From Fuscovulum blasticum DSM 2131 (GTDB lineage Bacteria; Pseudomonadota; Alphaproteobacteria; Rhodobacterales; Rhodobacteraceae), in NCBI RefSeq assembly GCF_003034965.1, contig NZ_PZKE01000006.1:159832-223831 (forward strand): a stretch of 64,000 nucleotides of DNA. Direction: 5' to 3'. This document shows positions 1-7,834 of this stretch, one piece after another (the stretch's first letter is position 1; each line of letters opens with the position of its first letter). The translations under genes were made by a program, and so were the position numbers. The notes beneath the pieces were generated by a model. The model ran no database searches, was not told the DNA's origin, and worked only from the letters and a program-made list of their open reading frames with translations.

Positions 1-1784
1 CCATGTCGGGCGGCTGGTCGCCGGTGGTGCATCTGTGGAGCCATTGCGGCGGCAAGCTGACCTGGGACCGCGCGCGGGCGATGTTCCGCCCCGATGCGGC
101 CCGCCCGCCGCTGACGCAGGACGGCAGCGCGTTGGTGATCGCGGCCGGGGCGGCCAACGGGGCGCTGACCGGGGCCGAGGCGCTGGCCGATGCGGCCGAG
201 GCCGGGGTGGCGGCGGTGAAGTCGCTGGACCTGAAGGCAAAAACAACGCCCATCGGCAAGGCCGAGGCGGTGGAAGAAGCCATGATCGAGCCGGTCTGGA
301 TGATGCCGCAGGGCGCCAAGGCCAGCCTGCGCATGAAGATGTGGCTGGATTTCCAGAATGACGTGAAGGTCTCGGACGTGCAGCTTGCGGCGCGCGAGGG
401 CTATCAGTCGGTCGAGCACACCAAGCGCTATACCACGCTTGGCATGGCGACGGATCAGGGGAAACTGAGCAACATCAACGGTCTGGCGATTCTTGCTGAT
501 GCGTTGAATGAAGACATTCCCGCCGTCGGGACCACCACCTTCCGCCCGCCCTATACGCCGGTCACCATCGGCGCGCTGGTGGGCGAGGCGCGGGGCGAGA
601 TCTTCCAGCCGCTGCGCCGCACGCCCATGCAGGGCTGGCACGAGGCGCAGGGGGCCTATCTGGAACCCGTCGGCCTGTGGCGGCGCCCCTATTGCTATCC
701 GCGCGCCGGCGAGACGCATGAGCAGGCGGTGAACCGGGAAATCCTGAACACCCGCGCCAATGTGGGGCTGCTGGATGCCTCGACGCTGGGCAAGATCATC
801 GTGCGCGGGCCGGATGCGGGCCGCTTCCTGGACATGCTGTATACGAACGTCATGTCCAGCCTGCCGGTGGGCAAGTGCCGCTACGGGCTGATGTGCAACG
901 AGCAGGGCTTCCTGTCGGATGACGGCGTGGTGGTGCGTCTGGCCGAGGATACCTGGCTGTGCCACACCACCAGCGGCGGCGCGGATCGCATCCACGGCTG
1001 GATGGAAGACTGGCTGCAATGCGAGTGGTGGGACTGGAAGGTCTATACCGCCAACGTGACCGAGCAATATGCCCAGATCGCGGTGGCCGGTCCCAAGGCG
1101 CGGCTGGTTCTGGAAAAGCTGGGGGGGATGGATGTCTCGAAAGAGACGATGCCCTTCATGACCTTTGCCGAGGGCGAGCTGGCGGGCATCCCGGCGCGGG
1201 TGCACCGGATCAGCTTCTCGGGCGAGCTGTCCTATGAAATCGCGGTGCCGGCCAGCCATGGCCTGGCGCTGTGGGAAAAGCTGGTCGCGGCGGGGGCCGA
1301 GTTCGGCGTGATGCCCTATGGCACCGAGGCGATGCACATCATGCGGGCCGAGAAGGGCTTCATCATGATCGGCGACGAAACGGATGGCACGGTGATCCCG
1401 CAGGATCTGGGGCTGGACTGGGCGATTTCCAAGAAGAAGGCCGATTTCCTGGGCAAGCGCGGGCAGGAGCGGACCTATCTGGCCAGTCCCGACCGCTGGA
1501 AGCTGGTCGGTTTCGAGACGCTGGACGGATCGGTCATCCCCGATGGCGCCTATGTGCTGGACGCGGGGACGAACGACTACGGCTTCCGCAAGGCGCAGGG
1601 GCGCGTCACCTCGACCTATCATTCGCCGACGCTGCAGAAGGGCATTGCCATGGGGCTGTTGCGCCATGGGCCGCAGCGGATGGGCGAGGTGGTCGAGTTC
1701 AACACGATGGCGGGCGGCACGGTGGCGGCGCGGGTGGTGAACCCGGTGTTCCTGGACCCGAACGGGGAGAAGCAGAATGGCTGA
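1..1784 (+). CDS. soxA: Sarcosine oxidase alpha subunit, C-terminal part (5' truncated by window edge)
   Basis: The left edge cuts this gene; the last 593 residues or so are present. Heterotetrameric sarcosine oxidase oxidises sarcosine to glycine, hydrogen peroxide and a one-carbon unit loaded on tetrahydrofolate. The visible part holds the linker and, from about residue 200 of the fragment to the end, a GcvT-like (aminomethyltransferase) fold. Within it are the RAEKGFIMIGDETDGTV segment and a C-terminal TYHSPTLQKGIAMGLL stretch typical of this folate-binding domain. The N-terminal FAD/NAD domain would lie outside the window. The soxG start codon overlaps its last codons, as in soxBDAG operons. 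The first ATG in frame, at base 3, is internal and not a real start. Confidence 0.93.
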   Translation, partial: MSGGWSPVVHLWSHCGGKLTWDRARAMFRPDAARPPLTQDGSALVIAAGAANGALTGAEALADAAEAGVAAVKSLDLKAKTTPIGKAEAVEEAMIEPVWMMPQGAKASLRMKMWLDFQNDVKVSDVQLAAREGYQSVEHTKRYTTLGMATDQGKLSNINGLAILADALNEDIPAVGTTTFRPPYTPVTIGALVGEARGEIFQPLRRTPMQGWHEAQGAYLEPVGLWRRPYCYPRAGETHEQAVNREILNTRANVGLLDASTLGKIIVRGPDAGRFLDMLYTNVMSSLPVGKCRYGLMCNEQGFLSDDGVVVRLAEDTWLCHTTSGGADRIHGWMEDWLQCEWWDWKVYTANVTEQYAQIAVAGPKARLVLEKLGGMDVSKETMPFMTFAEGELAGIPARVHRISFSGELSYEIAVPASHGLALWEKLVAAGAEFGVMPYGTEAMHIMRAEKGFIMIGDETDGTVIPQDLGLDWAISKKKADFLGKRGQERTYLASPDRWKLVGFETLDGSVIPDGAYVLDAGTNDYGFRKAQGRVTSTYHSPTLQKGIAMGLLRHGPQRMGEVVEFNTMAGGTVAARVVNPVFLDPNGEKQNG

Positions 1785-2328
1785 GCCGGTGTCCGCCCTG
1801 GGGGGCGCGGTGTTCGAGGGCTTTGCGACCGTGCGCGAGATCGGGCCCCTGGGCATGATCACGCTGCGGGCCAAGCCCGATGTGCCGGGGCTTGAGGCGG
1901 CGGTGCGCGGCGCGGTCGGCACCGGGCTGCCGGCGCGGCGGCAGATGGACTGGGCCAAGGATCGCGGCTGCGGCTGGATGAGCCCGGACGAATATCTGCT
2001 GATCCTGCCCCATGCCGAGGTGGGCCGGGCGCTGGCCGGGATCGAGGCCGCGCTCAAGGGCCAGCATTTCCTGGCGGTGGATGTGTCCGACGCCCGTGCG
2101 GTGTTCCGCATCGAGGGCGAGAAGGCCGATCAGGTGCTGCGCAAGCTGGCGCCGGCCGACCTGGACGCGATGGCGCCGGGCGAATTGCGACGCAGCCGGA
2201 TCGCGCAGGTTGCGGGCGCCTTCTGGGCGGGCGAGGGCGGCTATACGCTGGTCGTGTTCCGCTCGGTCGCGGGCTATGTGATGGGTGTCCTGACCCATTC
2301 GGCGCAGCCCGGATCGGAACTGGCCTGA
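1777..2328 (+). CDS. soxG: Sarcosine oxidase gamma subunit
   Basis: A 183-residue protein that starts 8 bases inside the end of soxA, so the two are almost certainly translationally coupled. It has the SoxG/GcvT-like pattern: an N-terminal strand region (EIGPLGMITLRAK), the central PDEYLLILPH segment, and a C-terminal EGGYTLVVFRSVAGYVMGVL core. SoxG is the small subunit that completes the heterotetrameric sarcosine oxidase complex in the cytoplasm; it has no catalytic site of its own. Position as the last gene of the sox operon agrees with the usual order. A GC-rich hairpin follows at 2338-2358. Confidence 0.9.
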   Translation: MAEPVSALGGAVFEGFATVREIGPLGMITLRAKPDVPGLEAAVRGAVGTGLPARRQMDWAKDRGCGWMSPDEYLLILPHAEVGRALAGIEAALKGQHFLAVDVSDARAVFRIEGEKADQVLRKLAPADLDAMAPGELRRSRIAQVAGAFWAGEGGYTLVVFRSVAGYVMGVLTHSAQPGSELA

Positions 2329-2337
2329 TCCGCGGCC

Positions 2338-2358
2338 GGCGGGCCGGTCCGGCCCGCC
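2338..2358 (+). terminator. GC-rich stem-loop after soxG
   Basis: GGCGGGCC at 2338-2345 pairs perfectly with GGCCCGCC at 2351-2358 around a 5-base loop, 9 bases after the soxG stop codon. There is no U-tract, so it could be a Rho-assisted terminator or an mRNA 3' stabiliser rather than an intrinsic terminator. A perfect TTGACA (-35-like) follows at 2373-2378, suggesting the next gene has its own promoter; no good -10 is visible. Confidence 0.45.
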
Positions 2359-2427
2359 TGCTTACAGCCGTATTGACAGGAATCGGCTTGCCCGTGACAC
2401 CTGAGCACATGTCTCAGGGGTTGAATC

Positions 2428-2844
2428 ATGAATTTCATCAAGGGCAGTGTCTTGGGGTTGGTTTTTGCGGCGCAGGTGGCCGGTGCCGCATCGGCGGATG
2501 TGGTCTATAAATGCAAGATCGAGGACCAGCGGGTGAACCGGGGCTGGATCCCGAATACCGTGATCGTGTCCCACAAGCCGGGTGCAGCCGAGGCCACGGT
2601 GAATGACAACGGGATCATGTACAAATTCGGCAAGCCGATCACGGTGCCGGTCAAGGCAGAAACAGCGGAACGGCTGAGCCTGTCCTGGCAGATCAAGCTG
2701 CCGGCGGAACGGGGTGGCGGGTATCTTCTGACCTACTCGCTTTCAGTGTTCAAATCGAAGAAGACTGCCCAGGTGCGGGCGTTGGTGCATGGCTACAGCA
2801 GGACCATGCAGTCGCAGGGTCCTTGCGAGGTTATGAAAAGCTGA
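2428..2844 (+). CDS. Secreted protein of unknown function
   Basis: A 138-residue protein I do not recognise. The first 23 residues form a clear Sec signal peptide (MNFIKGSVLGLVFAAQVAGA followed by ASA, cleavage expected after Ala23), so it should be periplasmic or secreted. The mature part is about 115 residues with two cysteines, one near the N-terminus (VVYKCKIED) and one at the C-terminus (QGPCEVMKS), that could form a disulfide joining both ends of a small beta-rich domain. A Shine-Dalgarno-like AGGGG lies just upstream. It stands alone between soxG and sodB, with a TTGACA at 2373-2378 in its leader. Confidence 0.72.
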   Translation: MNFIKGSVLGLVFAAQVAGAASADVVYKCKIEDQRVNRGWIPNTVIVSHKPGAAEATVNDNGIMYKFGKPITVPVKAETAERLSLSWQIKLPAERGGGYLLTYSLSVFKSKKTAQVRALVHGYSRTMQSQGPCEVMKS

Positions 2845-2960
2845 ACGGCGACGGGCTGTTTCTGCCCGGGCAAGGCGGCGCGGTTCTTGCCGCGCCCGGG
2901 CAGGCGCCCCGGCCCTGCGATGCGACCCAGAGAAAGACTCGGGTTTCCGGGCGTCAAGCC

Positions 2961-2990
2961 TTGACCTTCCACCGATCCGGTCCCTTATTC
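2961..2990 (+). promoter_or_regulatory. Candidate sodB promoter
   Basis: TTGACC at 2961-2966 and TTATTC at 2985-2990 with an 18-base spacer resemble a sigma-70 promoter 35 bases upstream of the sodB start. A small hairpin (2877-2883 with 2890-2896) lies upstream and may end the preceding transcript. This is a pattern match only. Confidence 0.45.
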
Positions 2991-3025
2991 AGGACAAGCG
3001 CAATTTCCGAAGAGGAGACTCACCT

Positions 3026-3628
3026 ATGGCTTTCACGCTGCCTGATCTGCCCTATGCCCATGACGCGCTGGCGTCGCTTGGCATGTCGAAGGAAACGCTG
3101 GAATACCACCACGACATTCACCACAAGGCCTATGTCGACAACGGCAACAAGCTGTTGATCGCGTCGGAATACGAGGCGATGAGCCTGGAAGACATCATCA
3201 CCGACACCTATCAGGCCGGTGCGGTGGCGCAGAGCGGCCTGTTCAACAACGCGTCGCAGCACTGGAACCATACGCTGTTCTGGGAAGTGATGGGGCCGGG
3301 CGAAAACAAGAAGATGCCGGGCGAGCTGGAGCTGGCGCTTGCCGAGAGTTTCGGTTCGGTTGCCAAGTTCAAGGAAGATTTCGCCGCCGCCGGGGCCGGA
3401 CAGTTCGGTTCGGGCTGGGCCTGGCTGGTGAAGGACAAGGACGGGTCGCTGAAGGTGACCAAGACCGAGAACGGCGTGAACCCGCTGTGCTTTGGCCAGA
3501 CCGCGCTTCTGGGTTGCGATGTGTGGGAACATTCCTACTACATCGACTTCCGCAACAAGCGCCCGGCCTATCTGACCAACTTCCTTGAGAAGCTGGTCAA
3601 CTGGGAAGCGGTTGCCGCCAAGCTGTAA
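3026..3628 (+). CDS. sodB: Superoxide dismutase, Fe/Mn family (Fe-type)
   Basis: A 200-residue cytoplasmic enzyme that converts superoxide to hydrogen peroxide and oxygen. The four metal ligands are visible: His in the EYHHDIHHKAYVDN segment, His in NHTLFW, and Asp and His in the signature DVWEHSYYIDF. A glutamine in the SQHWNHT segment, with FGSGWAWL near the C-terminal half, matches the iron-type arrangement rather than the manganese-type, although metal choice cannot be settled from sequence. GAGGAG at 3012-3017 is a good ribosome binding site for the ATG at 3026. The gene is monocistronic, flanked by a candidate promoter and a strong bidirectional terminator. Confidence 0.96.
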   Translation: MAFTLPDLPYAHDALASLGMSKETLEYHHDIHHKAYVDNGNKLLIASEYEAMSLEDIITDTYQAGAVAQSGLFNNASQHWNHTLFWEVMGPGENKKMPGELELALAESFGSVAKFKEDFAAAGAGQFGSGWAWLVKDKDGSLKVTKTENGVNPLCFGQTALLGCDVWEHSYYIDFRNKRPAYLTNFLEKLVNWEAVAAKL

Positions 3629-3650
3629 GGCCAGCACAACCGAGCCATGC

Positions 3651-3684
3651 AAAGGCCCGCCGGATGCAGTTCCGGCGGGCCTTT
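3651..3684. terminator. Bidirectional intrinsic terminator between sodB and LOG gene
   Basis: A 14-bp perfect stem (3651-3664 with 3671-3684, loop TGCAGT) has an A-tract on the left and a T-tract on the right. It can therefore end both the rightward sodB transcript and the leftward LOG-family transcript. Confidence 0.92.
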
Positions 3685-3703
3685 TGTTTGCGCTGCGGGC
3701 GGA

Positions 3704-4255
3704 TCAGGCGAAGGCCGCCTTCAGCGCCGCTTCCAGTGCGGGCACATCCGGCACGGTGGTGTAAAGCGCGGTCACCGACGGGTCGGCGAAGCCTTCGGTG
3801 ACGATATGGCTGATCAGGGCGTTCAGCGGTTTCCAGTAGCCGTCCTGATCCAGCAGGAAGATCGGCTTGCGGTGCAGGCCGATCTGCGCCCAGGTCAGCA
3901 CTTCGAAGAATTCGTCCAGACTGCCGGCCCCGCCGGGCAGCACCACCACGGCGTCCGAGTTCATGAACATCACCTTCTTGCGTTCGTGCATGTCCTCGGT
4001 GACGACAAAGCGGGTCAGGTCGCGCTTGCCGACCTCGGCCCGGATCAGGTGGGTGGGGATCACGCCGAAGGTGGCGGCGCCGGCGGTCTGGGCGCTGCGG
4101 GCCACTTCGCCCATCAGGCCGACATCGCCGGCGCCATAGACCAGCCGCCAGTCGTTGCGGGCCAGCATGTGGCCGGTGTCGCGGGCGGCTTCGGCATGGG
4201 CGGGGTTGCGGCCCGGGCGGGCGCCGCAGAAAACACAGATCGAATGGATGGGCAT
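3704..4255 (-). CDS. LOG family protein (nucleotide 5'-monophosphate phosphoribohydrolase-like)
   Basis: A 183-residue Rossmann-like protein of the LOG (Lonely Guy) family. The family signature is visible as the nucleotide-binding GAGDVGLMG segment, the MHERKKVMF motif, and [12 protein letters not shown] (the PGGxGTxxE catalytic motif, with Ser for Thr). Characterised members release ribose 5-phosphate from AMP or cytokinin riboside monophosphates; the substrate of this bacterial copy is not known. It is transcribed leftwards toward the sodB terminator. Older annotations call such proteins lysine decarboxylases, for which there is no support here. Confidence 0.88.
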   Translation of the reverse strand: MPIHSICVFCGARPGRNPAHAEAARDTGHMLARNDWRLVYGAGDVGLMGEVARSAQTAGAATFGVIPTHLIRAEVGKRDLTRFVVTEDMHERKKVMFMNSDAVVVLPGGAGSLDEFFEVLTWAQIGLHRKPIFLLDQDGYWKPLNALISHIVTEGFADPSVTALYTTVPDVPALEAALKAAFA

Positions 4256-4336
4256 GAGGGGCGGCCTTCGGGAAAGGGATTGCCTTTCAGGGTAGTATCG
4301 GGGTTTCCTTGCAAGGGGAAGCCGGAGTGGGACGGA

Positions 4337-5437
4337 ATGGCGGGTCGGGCAAGCTATGGCGCAAGTTTCGCGGCCGGCATGGCGACGGGGGCTGCGTTGG
4401 CGGCGGTGCTGGTGGCCACCTATTGGGGCCTGACCTGGCGCGACAACCGGGCGCCGCAGACCGAAGCTGCGCCCGCTGTGGCCGATGCTTCACCCCCGGC
4501 CGCGTCGCCCGCGCTGCCGCTGGCGGCGTCACTTGAGGGGGCGCCGGAGGGGCCGGTGGCCAGTGGACCGGCGATCGGCGTCTGGCGGGTTGAGCAGGAC
4601 GGGACGGCCACCATTGCCGGCACCGCCACGCCGGGGGCCGAGGTGCGGGTCACGCTGGACGGGGTGACGGTGGCCCGCGGCACGGCCGGGGCTTCCGGCG
4701 AATTCGCCCTGCTGACCACCTTGCCCGCGACACCTGCGCCATCGCTGCTGACGCTGGTCGAGCTGCATCCCGACGGGCGCGAGGTGCCGGCGACGCAGAT
4801 GGTGGCGCTGGGGCCGATTGCCGGGCCGTCCGAGACTTCGACGACCGAGGCACCGCCGGCGTTGCTGGTCTCGTCCGAGGGGGCAACCCTGTTGCCGCCG
4901 GACCCGGGCACGGCGCCTGCGACGGGGGTGACGGTGGAAACCATCGCCTATGCGCCCGGCGATGTGGTGCAGATCGGTGGGGCGGGGCAGGCGGGCCGGC
5001 AGGTGCGGCTTTACCTGGACAATGCCCTGAAGGCCGAGGTCACGGTGCCGGCGGGCGGGCGCTGGCTGGCGGGGCTGATCGGCATCGCGCCGGGGCTGTA
5101 TACGCTGCGCGCCGACCTGACCGATGCGACGGGCAAGGTGGCGGCCCGGTTCGAAACCCCGTTCCGCCGCGAAACGCCCGAGGCGCTGGCCGAAAGCGCG
5201 CGGGCAACCCCCGCGCTGGCCCCGGTGGACGGGACCGAAGCGGCGCCCGCCGCGGGCGACCCGCCGCCCCCCGTCAGCGTGACGGTGCAGCCCGGCAATA
5301 CGCTTTGGGCCATTGCCAAGGGCCAATGGGGCGATGGCGTGCTGTATGTGCAGGTGTTCGAGGCCAACCGCGACCGCATCCGTGACCCGGACCTGATCTA
5401 TCCCGGTCAGGTCTTCGTGCTGCCCTCGGCGCCCTGA
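4337..5437 (+). CDS. LysM domain envelope protein
   Basis: A 366-residue protein starting at the ATG at 4337. An uncleaved or signal-type hydrophobic segment lies near the N-terminus (about residues 8-30, [19 protein letters not shown]). A long Ala/Pro-rich, low-complexity region follows, containing Ig-like beta-sandwich-type repeats ([20 protein letters not shown] and [17 protein letters not shown]). A C-terminal LysM peptidoglycan-binding domain covers the last 50 residues ([20 protein letters not shown] through YPGQVFVLP). It is probably anchored in the inner membrane with the LysM module in the periplasm; a role in cell-wall binding is inferred from that domain only. The end overlaps the convergent arsR gene by 31 bases. 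The reading frame stays open far upstream, but codons before 4337 cover the opposite-strand LOG gene. Confidence 0.85.
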   Translation: MAGRASYGASFAAGMATGAALAAVLVATYWGLTWRDNRAPQTEAAPAVADASPPAASPALPLAASLEGAPEGPVASGPAIGVWRVEQDGTATIAGTATPGAEVRVTLDGVTVARGTAGASGEFALLTTLPATPAPSLLTLVELHPDGREVPATQMVALGPIAGPSETSTTEAPPALLVSSEGATLLPPDPGTAPATGVTVETIAYAPGDVVQIGGAGQAGRQVRLYLDNALKAEVTVPAGGRWLAGLIGIAPGLYTLRADLTDATGKVAARFETPFRRETPEALAESARATPALAPVDGTEAAPAAGDPPPPVSVTVQPGNTLWAIAKGQWGDGVLYVQVFEANRDRIRDPDLIYPGQVFVLPSAP

Positions 5438-5811
5438 CCTTCGGGCAGGCGGAAGGGCCGGCGCAGCCGCGCCTCGGCCGGGATGTCGGGCCGGTCGTGG
5501 CGGCAGCAGGCCACCACCTCGGGGTGTTCCATGCAGCAATCGTTCAGGAGATAGGCGATGATGGCGCCAAGGCCGGCGGCGTCGACGGCATAGATCACGT
5601 TGCGCGCCACCTTCTGCGACCGCAGCAGCCCCGCCTGTTCCAGCGCGGACAGGTGGAAGGACAGCCGCGAGGCCGAGAGCCCCAGCGTTCGCGCGATTTC
5701 GCCCGCGGGCAGGCCGCCGTCGCCCGTCTGCACCAGCAGGCGGATCAGGTCGAGCCGGTCGCCATGGGCCAGCGCGGACAGGGCGGCAAGGGCTTTACTC
5801 TGTTCCATCAT
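5407..5811 (-). CDS. ArsR/SmtB family metal(loid)-responsive repressor
   Basis: A 134-residue winged-helix regulator. The recognition region is [30 protein letters not shown] (about residues 34-63), and VIYAVDA is the wing. The C-terminal helix carries two cysteine pairs, C92-C93 and C102-C103, arranged much like the As(III) site near the C-terminus of atypical ArsR proteins such as that of Acidithiobacillus ferrooxidans. This suggests a soft metal or arsenite ligand; which one is inference. It is divergent from the Atm1-like exporter, and a palindrome sits at its start codon, as expected for autorepression and control of the exporter. Two adjacent ATG codons (5811 and 5808) can start it. Confidence 0.88.
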   Translation of the reverse strand: MMEQSKALAALSALAHGDRLDLIRLLVQTGDGGLPAGEIARTLGLSASRLSFHLSALEQAGLLRSQKVARNVIYAVDAAGLGAIIAYLLNDCCMEHPEVVACCRHDRPDIPAEARLRRPFRLPEGQGAEGSTKT

Positions 5812-5834
5812 TCAACTATTCATGAAGTCTTGAA
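5811..5834. promoter_or_regulatory. Candidate ArsR operator between arsR and the Atm1-like exporter
   Basis: A 24-base imperfect palindrome: outer arms TTCAA (5811-5815) and TTGAA (5830-5834) share their centre with an inner TTCATGAA (5819-5826). Nine of twelve half-site positions are symmetric. It covers the divergent promoter region and touches the arsR start codon. ArsR-family proteins often bind TTCAA/TTGAA-type inverted repeats. Confidence 0.6.
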
Positions 5835-5895
5835 ACGTTGATACCCGGCGATGGCTGCAAAATCAACCGCCGTCGCGAACAGGACGAATTACCCG

Positions 5896-7728
5896 ATGCC
5901 CCCCAGCCTTCCCCCGACCGATGACAAGCCCGCGCGCCCCGCTTCGGGCTGGCAGACCATGGCCCGTGTGGTGCCCTATCTCTGGCCCGAGGGAGAGACA
6001 TGGGTGAAGCGCCGCGTGGTCATGGCGCTGCTGTTCCTGATGGCGGCCAAGCTGGTGTCGATCGTCACGCCCTATCTTTACAAGCTGACGGTGGACACGC
6101 TGAGCGCCGAGGGCGGGAAAGACCCGGTCTGGATGATGACGCTGGGCGCGGTGGGGCTGACGGTGGCCTATGGGATGGCGCGGCTTGGGGCGGTGCTGTT
6201 CGGCGAATTGCGCGATGCGGTGTTCGTGCGGGTGGGGCAACGGGCGCTGCGCAAGCTGGCGCTGGAAACCTTTACCCATATTCACCGGCTGTCGCTGCGC
6301 TATCACATCACCCGCAAGACGGGCGGGCTGAGCCGTATCATCGAGCGGGGGGTGAAGGGCGTCGATTTCCTGCTGCGCTTCATGCTGTTTTCCATCGGGC
6401 CGCTGATCCTGGAACTGTCCATGGTCTCGATCATCTTCGCGGTGGTCTTTGGCTGGCAATATGCGGTGGTGGTGATGGTGACCATCGCGCTTTATGTGAC
6501 CTTCACGCTGAAGGTCACCGAATGGCGGGTGAAGATCCGCCAGCAGATGAACAATCAGGACACCGATGCCAACCAGAAGGCCATCGACAGCCTGCTGAAC
6601 TATGAAACGGTGAAATACTTTGCCGCCGAGGGGCGCGAGGCCCGCCGCTATGACGCGGCCATGCAGGGCTATGAGGTGGCGGCGGTGAAGACCGGGCAGT
6701 CGCTGGCCCTGCTGAACGCGGGGCAGTCGTTCCTGATCACCAGCGGTCTTGTCATCGTCATGGTGATGGCGGCGCGCGGGGTGCAGGCGGGCACGCTGAC
6801 CGTGGGCGATTTCGTCATGGTCAATGCCTATATGATTCAGATCACCATGCCGCTGAACTTTCTTGGCACGGTCTATCGTGAAATCCGGCAGGCGCTGGTG
6901 GACATGGGCGAGATGTTCGGCCTGCTGGGCCAGCCCGCCGAGGTGGTGGACCAGCCGGACGCCAAGGCGCTGGCGGTCAGTGGCGGCGAGATCGTGTTCG
7001 ACGATGTGCGCTTTGCCTATGAGCCGTCGCGCGAAATCCTGAAGGGCGTGTCCTTCCGCGTGGCGCCGGGGGAACGGCTGGCGCTGGTCGGCCATTCCGG
7101 CAGCGGCAAGTCCACCGTGGCGCGGCTGATGTTCCGTTTCTATGACGTGACCGGCGGGGCGATCCGCATTGACAGGCAGGATCTGCGCGAGGTGACGCAA
7201 GGCTCGATCCATGCGGCCATCGGCGTGGTGCCGCAGGATACCGTGCTGTTCAACGATACCATCCGCTACAACATCGCCTATGGCCGGGACGGCGCGACCG
7301 AGGCCGAGATCGTGGCGGCGGCCAAGGCGGCGCGCATCCATGATTTCATCACCTCGCTGCCGGAAGGTTATGAAACCCGGGTGGGCGAGCGCGGGCTGAA
7401 ACTGTCGGGCGGGGAAAAGCAGCGGGTGGGCATCGCGCGCACCCTGCTGAAGAACCCGCCGATCCTGATCCTGGACGAGGCGACCAGCGCGCTGGACACC
7501 CAGACCGAGAAATCGATTCAGGAAAGCCTGAACGAGATGGGGCAGGGGCGCAGCGTGATCATGATCGCGCACCGTCTGTCGACCATTGCCGATGCCGACC
7601 AGATTCTGGTGATGGAGGAAGGCCGGGTCATCGAACGCGGCCGGCACGAGGAGCTGGTGGCGCGCGGGGGCCGCTATGCCGCGATGTGGGCGCAGCAGGT
7701 GGCCGAGGAAGAGGCCGTGGCGGCCTGA
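5896..7728 (+). CDS. Atm1-type ABC exporter (heavy-metal/glutathione-conjugate family)
   Basis: A 610-residue half-transporter when started at the ATG at 5896, which matches the N-terminus and length of the structurally known Novosphingobium Atm1 exporter. An in-frame ATG at 5851 is possible but has no ribosome binding site. Residues from about 35 to 330 are the six-helix membrane domain, including the DSLLNYETVKYF segment characteristic of Atm1/ABCB7. The ATPase domain follows with Walker A GHSGSGKST, signature LSGGEKQR and Walker B ILILDEATSALD. Family members export glutathione-bound metals or persulfides from the cytoplasm and support Fe-S protein maturation or metal tolerance. The divergent ArsR gene suggests metal(loid)-induced expression. 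Confidence 0.92.
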   Translation: MPPSLPPTDDKPARPASGWQTMARVVPYLWPEGETWVKRRVVMALLFLMAAKLVSIVTPYLYKLTVDTLSAEGGKDPVWMMTLGAVGLTVAYGMARLGAVLFGELRDAVFVRVGQRALRKLALETFTHIHRLSLRYHITRKTGGLSRIIERGVKGVDFLLRFMLFSIGPLILELSMVSIIFAVVFGWQYAVVVMVTIALYVTFTLKVTEWRVKIRQQMNNQDTDANQKAIDSLLNYETVKYFAAEGREARRYDAAMQGYEVAAVKTGQSLALLNAGQSFLITSGLVIVMVMAARGVQAGTLTVGDFVMVNAYMIQITMPLNFLGTVYREIRQALVDMGEMFGLLGQPAEVVDQPDAKALAVSGGEIVFDDVRFAYEPSREILKGVSFRVAPGERLALVGHSGSGKSTVARLMFRFYDVTGGAIRIDRQDLREVTQGSIHAAIGVVPQDTVLFNDTIRYNIAYGRDGATEAEIVAAAKAARIHDFITSLPEGYETRVGERGLKLSGGEKQRVGIARTLLKNPPILILDEATSALDTQTEKSIQESLNEMGQGRSVIMIAHRLSTIADADQILVMEEGRVIERGRHEELVARGGRYAAMWAQQVAEEEAVAA

Positions 7729-7834
7729 GCCGGGGGGGAGGGTCTGGTCCTCCTGCCCTTGGTGACGGCATTTTTCCTTTGACCGGGCCGCGCGGGCTGG
7801 ACAGATTATGCGCAGTGACCGAAGGGTTAACGCG

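Noticed and set aside
7801..7834. Second CtrA site at the TTAA before the caspase gene
   Set aside because: Only a single TTAA (7827-7830) is present; no partner at 7 bases.
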